In this document: positions 17,322 to 20,218 of the stretch, piece by piece
Position numbering within the stretch: the first letter of the stretch is position 1
How the letters are laid out: each line of letters starts with the position of its first letter
Origin: Avimuribaculum sp964395975
GTDB taxonomy: Bacteria; Bacteroidota; Bacteroidia; Bacteroidales; Muribaculaceae
Direction: 5' to 3'
Length of the DNA stretch: 20,218 nt
Assembly (NCBI GenBank): GCA_964395975.1
Contig: CAYNBZ010000042.1
Span: 1-20,218 of the forward strand
Made by a program: the position numbers and the translations under genes
The notes under the pieces: generated by a model
Seen by the model: the letters and a program-made list of their open reading frames with translations, nothing else
What the model was told of the DNA's origin: nothing
Database searches by the model: none

Positions 17322-17342
17322 CCTATCTCCACTTTAATTTAT
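17322..17342 (-). repeat. Direct repeat copy 2 in the rsmH divergent region
   Basis: Second copy of the element at 17229-17249, 16 of 21 positions identical, with three of the five differences being C/T changes. On the minus strand it reads AATTAAAGTGGAGATAGG. It ends about 43 bp upstream of the -33 box of the plus-strand promoter, a position from which a bound protein could influence that promoter. Confidence 0.55.
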
Positions 17343-17384
17343 GACGGGGCTCGTGCATTTCGGCGCAAAAACAAGTAAATTTGT

Positions 17385-17415
17385 TTTGTACTACACATTC
17401 CTTGCACTAATTTTG
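17385..17415 (+). promoter_or_regulatory. Bacteroidota-type promoter for the RsmI-like/WalJ-like pair
   Basis: TTTG at 17385-17388, a 19-nt spacer, then TAATTTTG at 17408-17415. This is an exact match in sequence and spacing to the published Bacteroidota consensus TTTG-N19-TAnnTTTG. The expected transcription start, a few bases past the -7 box, falls near 17420-17424. That is at or just before the ATG at 17424 and 12-16 nt before the ATG at 17436. Confidence 0.8.
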
Positions 17416-17435
17416 TAAGTCGAATGGATAGTAAA

Positions 17436-18143
17436 ATGGTTCAAGCTGCTTTATATTTGTTACCTGTACCACTCAGCGACGTAACTACCGACAACGTGTT
17501 GCCAAGGCTTAATATTGCCATTGTGAGAGAAATACGCTGTTTCATAGTGGAAAACGTGCGCTCAGCTCGGCGTTTTCTCAAAAGATGCGACCATTCTATT
17601 GATATAGACAAACTTACGTTCTACACATTGAATCGCCACACCCAACCTGAAAGCATAAATGAAATGCTTGCACCACTGCGTAAAGGAGAAGCGGTAGGTG
17701 TCATCTCCGAAGCCGGATGCCCTGCAATCGCCGACCCGGGAGCCGATGTGGTAGCTATAGCACAGCGCGAAGGGTTGCGAGTGGTGCCTCTTGTGGGACC
17801 ATCGAGCATATTGATGTCGCTCATGGCCTCGGGATTCAATGGGCAAAGTTTTGCTTTCATCGGCTATCTGCCCATAGATTCCGGAGAGCGGCAACGCAAA
17901 TTGCGCAATATGGAACAGAACATTTATAAACTAGACCAGACGCAAATATTCATAGAAACTCCTTACCGCAACAACAAGCTAATTGCCGACCTCACCAAGT
18001 CACTACCTCGGAGAATGCGACTGTGCGTTGCCAGCGACATAACGGGTGAAAACGAAAATATCGTCACACGAACAATAGAAGAATGGGAACGAATAAAATA
18101 TGACTATAATAAAATTCCAACCATTTTCCTGTTATATAAATAG
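17436..18143 (+). CDS. RsmI-family (tetrapyrrole methylase fold) SAM-dependent methyltransferase
   Basis: A 235-residue protein of the tetrapyrrole-methylase/RsmI superfamily. The start ALYLLPVPLSD (5-15) is the first strand. SEAGCPAIADPGADVV (91-106) corresponds to the SAM-binding SDAGTPxISDPG signature of RsmI. VGPSSILMSLMASGFNGQSFAFIGYLP (from 120) and IETPYRNN (173-180) match the rest of the family pattern. RsmI methylates the 2'-OH of C1402 in 16S rRNA, the same nucleotide as RsmH, which is divergently encoded next door. This protein is shorter than the roughly 280-residue proteobacterial RsmI and lacks its C-terminal extension, so the exact substrate is not certain. The frame opens at an ATG at 17424. 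I prefer 17436 because the family begins a few residues before ALYLL and because the predicted transcript starts near 17420-17424. Confidence 0.85.
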   Translation: MVQAALYLLPVPLSDVTTDNVLPRLNIAIVREIRCFIVENVRSARRFLKRCDHSIDIDKLTFYTLNRHTQPESINEMLAPLRKGEAVGVISEAGCPAIADPGADVVAIAQREGLRVVPLVGPSSILMSLMASGFNGQSFAFIGYLPIDSGERQRKLRNMEQNIYKLDQTQIFIETPYRNNKLIADLTKSLPRRMRLCVASDITGENENIVTRTIEEWERIKYDYNKIPTIFLLYK

Positions 18144-18145
18144 AA

Positions 18146-19138
18146 ATGCCTAAACGATATCCAAAAAACGAACGACAACAATTGATAATCTTTGATGCAG
18201 CTGACCTGCCCGATGACGATAAAACAGACTTTGGTGAGCCCGGATTCATCTCTGCTATCGAAGAAGAAACTCCAATGCAGACCGATGAAGCACTGCGATT
18301 CATCAGCTTTGGTAGTGGTAGTAGTGGCAATTGCTCATACCTAGGCACTGCCACTGCCGGCATACTAATAGATGCTGGCATAGATGCAAATCAGGTGTTT
18401 GAAACACTTGCCGCCAATGGTATCAAACCCGATATGGTTAAAGGCGTATGCCTTACACACGATCATGGCGACCATGTGAGATATGTCTATCAAATCTCTC
18501 GACGGTATAAGCACATTCGCATTTACTGCACCCCCCGCACCCTTAACGGAATTTTACGCCGTCATAACATTTCCCGACGTATCAAAGATTATCATGAACC
18601 CATATTCAAAGAAATACCATTCAAGCTTGCAGGAATGACACTGACAGCATTTGAAGTATCGCATGACGGCACCGACAATGCCGGTTATATGGTAGAATAT
18701 GCAGAGAACAAGTTTGTAATCGCCACCGACATGGGATGCATCACCGACCGCGCCAACTTCTACATGAAACAAGCCAACTACTTAGTGATCGAATCAAACT
18801 ATGACGACACTATGCTTACTAATGGTCCCTATAAAGAGTATCTCAAAGCCCGGATCCGCGATGTCACCGGACACCTCGACAATCGCATGGCTGCACAGTT
18901 CGTTGCCGATAACTATACGCCCAATTTGAAGTATGTTTTTCTGTGCCACCTGAGCCATGACAACAACACCCCCGAAGTGGCATTGCAAGAAATGCGCAAT
19001 GCCCTTGAAGCCCGTGGAGTGAGTATCGGAAAAGGAGAAGGTACACTAAGTGACCGCGCCAAGGATTTGCAACTTGTGACCCTGCCACGCTTTGAGCCGT
19101 CAATGTGGTTCGTACTTCGCCGGCACAATTCAATCTGA
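18146..19138 (+). CDS. Metallo-beta-lactamase-fold hydrolase, WalJ/YycJ-like
   Basis: A 330-residue MBL-fold protein. The core starts at RFISFGSGSSGNCSYLG (51-67), the characteristic opening of the YycJ/WalJ group. It has the metal-binding motif HDHGDH (105-110), with further likely ligands H173 (SHDGTDNAGY), D195 (ATDMG) and H268/H271 in CHLSHDNN. VIESNYDD (214-221) is also typical. YycJ/WalJ proteins are proposed exonuclease-like or DNA-repair-linked hydrolases; the substrate here is unknown. A 45-residue acidic N-terminal extension (LPDDDKTDFGEPG, about 21-33) precedes the core and is probably disordered. It starts 2 bp after the methyltransferase stop, so the two form one operon. A hairpin follows 26 bp past the stop. 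Confidence 0.9.
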   Translation: MPKRYPKNERQQLIIFDAADLPDDDKTDFGEPGFISAIEEETPMQTDEALRFISFGSGSSGNCSYLGTATAGILIDAGIDANQVFETLAANGIKPDMVKGVCLTHDHGDHVRYVYQISRRYKHIRIYCTPRTLNGILRRHNISRRIKDYHEPIFKEIPFKLAGMTLTAFEVSHDGTDNAGYMVEYAENKFVIATDMGCITDRANFYMKQANYLVIESNYDDTMLTNGPYKEYLKARIRDVTGHLDNRMAAQFVADNYTPNLKYVFLCHLSHDNNTPEVALQEMRNALEARGVSIGKGEGTLSDRAKDLQLVTLPRFEPSMWFVLRRHNSI

Positions 19139-19164
19139 CACACCACCGACCAAATATAATAAAA

Positions 19165-19192
19165 AAGAATCTACCAGGAAAGGCAGATTCTT
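19165..19192. terminator. Hairpin after the WalJ-like gene
   Basis: AAGAATCT (19165-19172) pairs perfectly with AGATTCTT (19185-19192), with two more inner pairs (CC/GG at 19174-19175 and 19182-19183). It lies 26 bp past the WalJ-like stop, so it probably ends that operon. The T-rich tract lies on the minus-strand side (19161-19164 and beyond), so as a classic intrinsic terminator it is better suited to transcripts coming from the right. It may act in both directions. Confidence 0.6.
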
Positions 19193-19337
19193 ATCATCAC
19201 TTTCCACGAGTGGGAAATATGATGGTTTGTCGATTTGTATCGGTTAGACATTCACATGTGTCCGCTCTACTCACGACATAGGGAAATTTAGACTAGATGA
19301 TTTGAGAACAACGCTTTTACACGCTTGTTACAATCAC

Positions 19338-19351
19338 GTTCACACGTGAAC
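19338..19351. repeat. GTTCAC inverted repeat
   Basis: GTTCAC (19338-19343) and GTGAAC (19346-19351) are perfect reverse complements separated by 2 bp. The loop is too short for an RNA hairpin, so if it means anything it is a protein-binding dyad. No gene starts nearby to show what it would control. Confidence 0.4.
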
Positions 19352-19355
19352 TCAT

Positions 19356-19378
19356 TGCAAATATAATTATATTTTGCA
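19356..19378. repeat. AT-rich near-perfect palindrome
   Basis: TGCAAATATAA is followed directly by its reverse complement with one extra T, giving 11 paired positions with no spacer. It begins 4 bp after the GTTCAC dyad. Such symmetry in AT-rich DNA can arise by chance, but the GC-containing TGCA ends pair as well. Confidence 0.4.
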
Positions 19379-19592
19379 TAAAAAAGCATGTTCGAGTAAT
19401 AAAATGTAACCAATATGTCCTATCAGGCTTAATGACTATTATACAACTCATTAATTATCAGCGGTTATATATGCATTATGTTTTTAAACATCTTTTGTTT
19501 TACAAGCAAAATTATTCGGAAGTATCTATTTTGGTCTTGCTTTTTTCAAATTAAATATGGAATTTAAAAACATGACACACAGGAAAAACAAG

Positions 19593-19624
19593 AGTGGCTA
19601 TGCCTAATGCACAGCCACTTTTTT
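19593..19624. terminator. Bidirectional intrinsic terminator
   Basis: AGTGGCT (19593-19599) pairs with AGCCACT (19613-19619), with a further GC/GC pair inside. On the plus strand the stem runs directly into TTTTTT (19619-19624). On the minus strand it is followed by CTTGTTTTT. It lies about 60 bp beyond the stop of the minus-strand gene at 19681, and it probably ends that gene while also stopping read-through from the left. Confidence 0.75.
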
Positions 19625-19667
19625 CGTGTCGGACAGCCCCAGGCAGTAGATGCCTTGCGTGTGTGTC

Positions 19668-19676
19668 GGGGGGGGG
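19668..19676. repeat. Nine-G homopolymer
   Basis: An uninterrupted run of nine G on the plus strand, nine C on the strand of the neighbouring gene, 4 bp beyond that gene's stop codon and preceded by a short GT repeat. It is outside the reading frame, so slippage would change only the 3' untranslated part. Confidence 0.7.
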
Positions 19677-19680
19677 AGAG

Positions 19681-20181
19681 TTACTTCACCATCACCTTGA
19701 CGGTGCTGCCGTCGGCCTTTTTCACTATGTTGACACCCTTCACAGGTGAGCCTATGCGAATGCCGTCGAGCGTGTAGCGCGCTACCTCGGTGTCGTCACC
19801 GTCGGCCGTTACGCCGCTTATGCCGGCTGAGCCATCGTCGTCACCACCGTCATCACCGTCGAAGTCAATCACGTAGGTAACAATGGATATTGTCAGGGTT
19901 TCTTCGTCAGCGTCATACGCCCAGCCTATCATGCGCTTGCCGTCAGGGGTAATATCAACCGGGGTGTTGATGCCGGTAATGCCGCTTGACGTCTCGTCAA
20001 GATGCGCCATGTATGTCAGCTCCGGGTATCTTTCGGATATCATCACAGGCTTCTCCTCACCGGGGTACCAGATGTAGGCCTGACGGTATTCATATTCAAT
20101 ACCCGCATCATTGCCCAAGTAGCACAGTATCGTCCCGTCGTCAGAAACGGAGGAAGTACACATTAAACCCAAAACGGTCAT
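19681..20181 (-). CDS. C-terminal part of a secreted-type, beta-propeller-like protein (5' end missing or broken)
   Basis: The open stretch encodes 166 residues from the ATG at 20181, but this is probably not a natural start. There is no signal peptide or ribosome-binding site, and the frame runs on upstream to a TGA at 20215-20217. Two propeller-blade-like strands are visible, SVSDDGTILCYLG (11-23) and ITPDGKRMIGWAYD (77-90). An Asp/Gly-rich linker (about 107-118, DGDDGGDDDG) follows, then a terminal region ARYTLDGIRIGSPVKGVNIVKKADG...KVMVK (134-166). That ending resembles the C-terminal tail common on exported Bacteroidales proteins, some of which are type IX secretion substrates. It is richer in GC than the spacer around it. 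It may be a pseudogene, a truncated gene, or the end of a gene running off the window. No specific function can be given. Confidence 0.6.
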   Translation of the reverse strand: MTVLGLMCTSSVSDDGTILCYLGNDAGIEYEYRQAYIWYPGEEKPVMISERYPELTYMAHLDETSSGITGINTPVDITPDGKRMIGWAYDADEETLTISIVTYVIDFDGDDGGDDDGSAGISGVTADGDDTEVARYTLDGIRIGSPVKGVNIVKKADGSTVKVMVK

Positions 20182-20210
20182 TAGAAACTGGTTTTGTATT
20201 ATTTCTAATG
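20179..20210. repeat. Perfect 9-bp inverted repeat at the 5' edge of the fragment
   Basis: CATTAGAAA (20179-20187) and TTTCTAATG (20202-20210) are exact reverse complements with a 14-nt spacer. The inner edge coincides with the apparent first ATG of the gene fragment. No T-run follows on either strand, so it does not look like a terminator. It could be an operator, a recombination site or chance; the window ends too soon to tell. Confidence 0.5.
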
Positions 20211-20218
20211 GCAGTCAT

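Larger units (their letters stand above)
17017..17435. other. Divergent intergenic region between rsmH and the RsmI-like gene
   Basis: About 420 bp without a gene. It separates two divergent transcription units and holds, in order, two abutting hairpins (17052-17091), a possible minus-strand -7 element (17148-17155), a pair of 21-bp direct repeats (17229-17249 and 17322-17342) and an exact plus-strand promoter (17385-17415). I found no mraZ-like reading frame or remnant in any of the six frames. Confidence 0.8.
19139..19680. other. Gene-free AT-rich intergenic region
   Basis: About 540 bp between convergent genes. No open frame of useful length with coding character, no tRNA and no known RNA is visible. 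It contains a hairpin at 19165-19192, a GTTCAC dyad at 19338-19351, an AT-rich dyad at 19356-19378, a terminator-like hairpin at 19593-19624 and a run of nine G at 19668-19676. Positions 19380-19590 show nothing I can name. Confidence 0.7.

Noticed and set aside
19494..19548. Possible plus-strand terminator with AAGCAA/TTGCTT arms before a T-run
   Set aside because: Only six pairs, with a loop of about 27 nt and no nearby upstream gene; too weak to call.
1..20218. CRISPR arrays, tRNA or rRNA genes, insertion sequences, integrases, toxin-antitoxin or defence genes
   Set aside because: I looked for regularly spaced repeats, cloverleaf patterns and transposase or recombinase motifs and found none. 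Apart from the right edge, this is conserved core genome.

Overview
This window is the division and cell-wall (dcw) cluster of a Bacteroidota genome, most likely order Bacteroidales and possibly Muribaculaceae or a relative. Three things point there. The gene order rsmH, ftsL-like, PASTA-bearing ftsI, murE, mraY, murD, ftsW, murG, murC, ftsQ, ftsA, ftsZ has neither murB nor ddl between murC and ftsQ. An exact TTTG-N19-TAnnTTTG promoter, the Bacteroidota primary sigma factor consensus, lies at 17385-17415. The protein fragment at the right edge ends in a tail (ARYTLDGIRI...KGVNIV...KVMVK) of a kind common on secreted Bacteroidales proteins. MurE carries the DNPR motif, so the peptidoglycan is predicted to be of the meso-diaminopimelate type. 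No search was run, so the family-level assignment is an inference.

Layout. From 17016 down to 2011 twelve minus-strand genes are packed with 4-bp ATGA overlaps or short gaps: rsmH, ftsL-like, ftsI, murE, mraY, murD, ftsW, murG, murC, ftsQ, ftsA, ftsZ. They supply the soluble Mur ligases, the two membrane and lipid steps (MraY, MurG), the septal glycan polymerase and transpeptidase pair (FtsW, FtsI), and the divisome scaffold (FtsL, FtsQ, FtsA, FtsZ). A 130-bp gap with a hairpin separates ftsZ from a YqeY-like gene and serS, which ends in a strong intrinsic terminator at 50-90.

Divergent from rsmH, on the plus strand, are an RsmI-family (tetrapyrrole-methylase fold) SAM-dependent methyltransferase and a WalJ/YycJ-like metallo-beta-lactamase-fold hydrolase, 2 bp apart. 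The intergenic region between rsmH and this pair holds no mraZ, the usual first gene of the cluster. It does hold an exact plus-strand promoter, a pair of near-identical 21-bp direct repeats 93 bp apart, and two abutting hairpins in the rsmH leader.

From 19139 to 19680 there is no recognisable gene, only hairpins, AT-rich dyads and a 9-G tract. The window ends in the C-terminal part of a secreted-type protein on the minus strand whose 5' end is missing or broken, beside a perfect 9-bp inverted repeat.

Most of the window is conserved core genome, and I see no defence system, CRISPR array, tRNA, rRNA or insertion sequence in it. The points most worth checking are the tandem duplication in the FtsZ N-terminus, the regulatory architecture of the rsmH divergent region, the pairing of an RsmI-like gene with rsmH, and the broken gene at the right edge.
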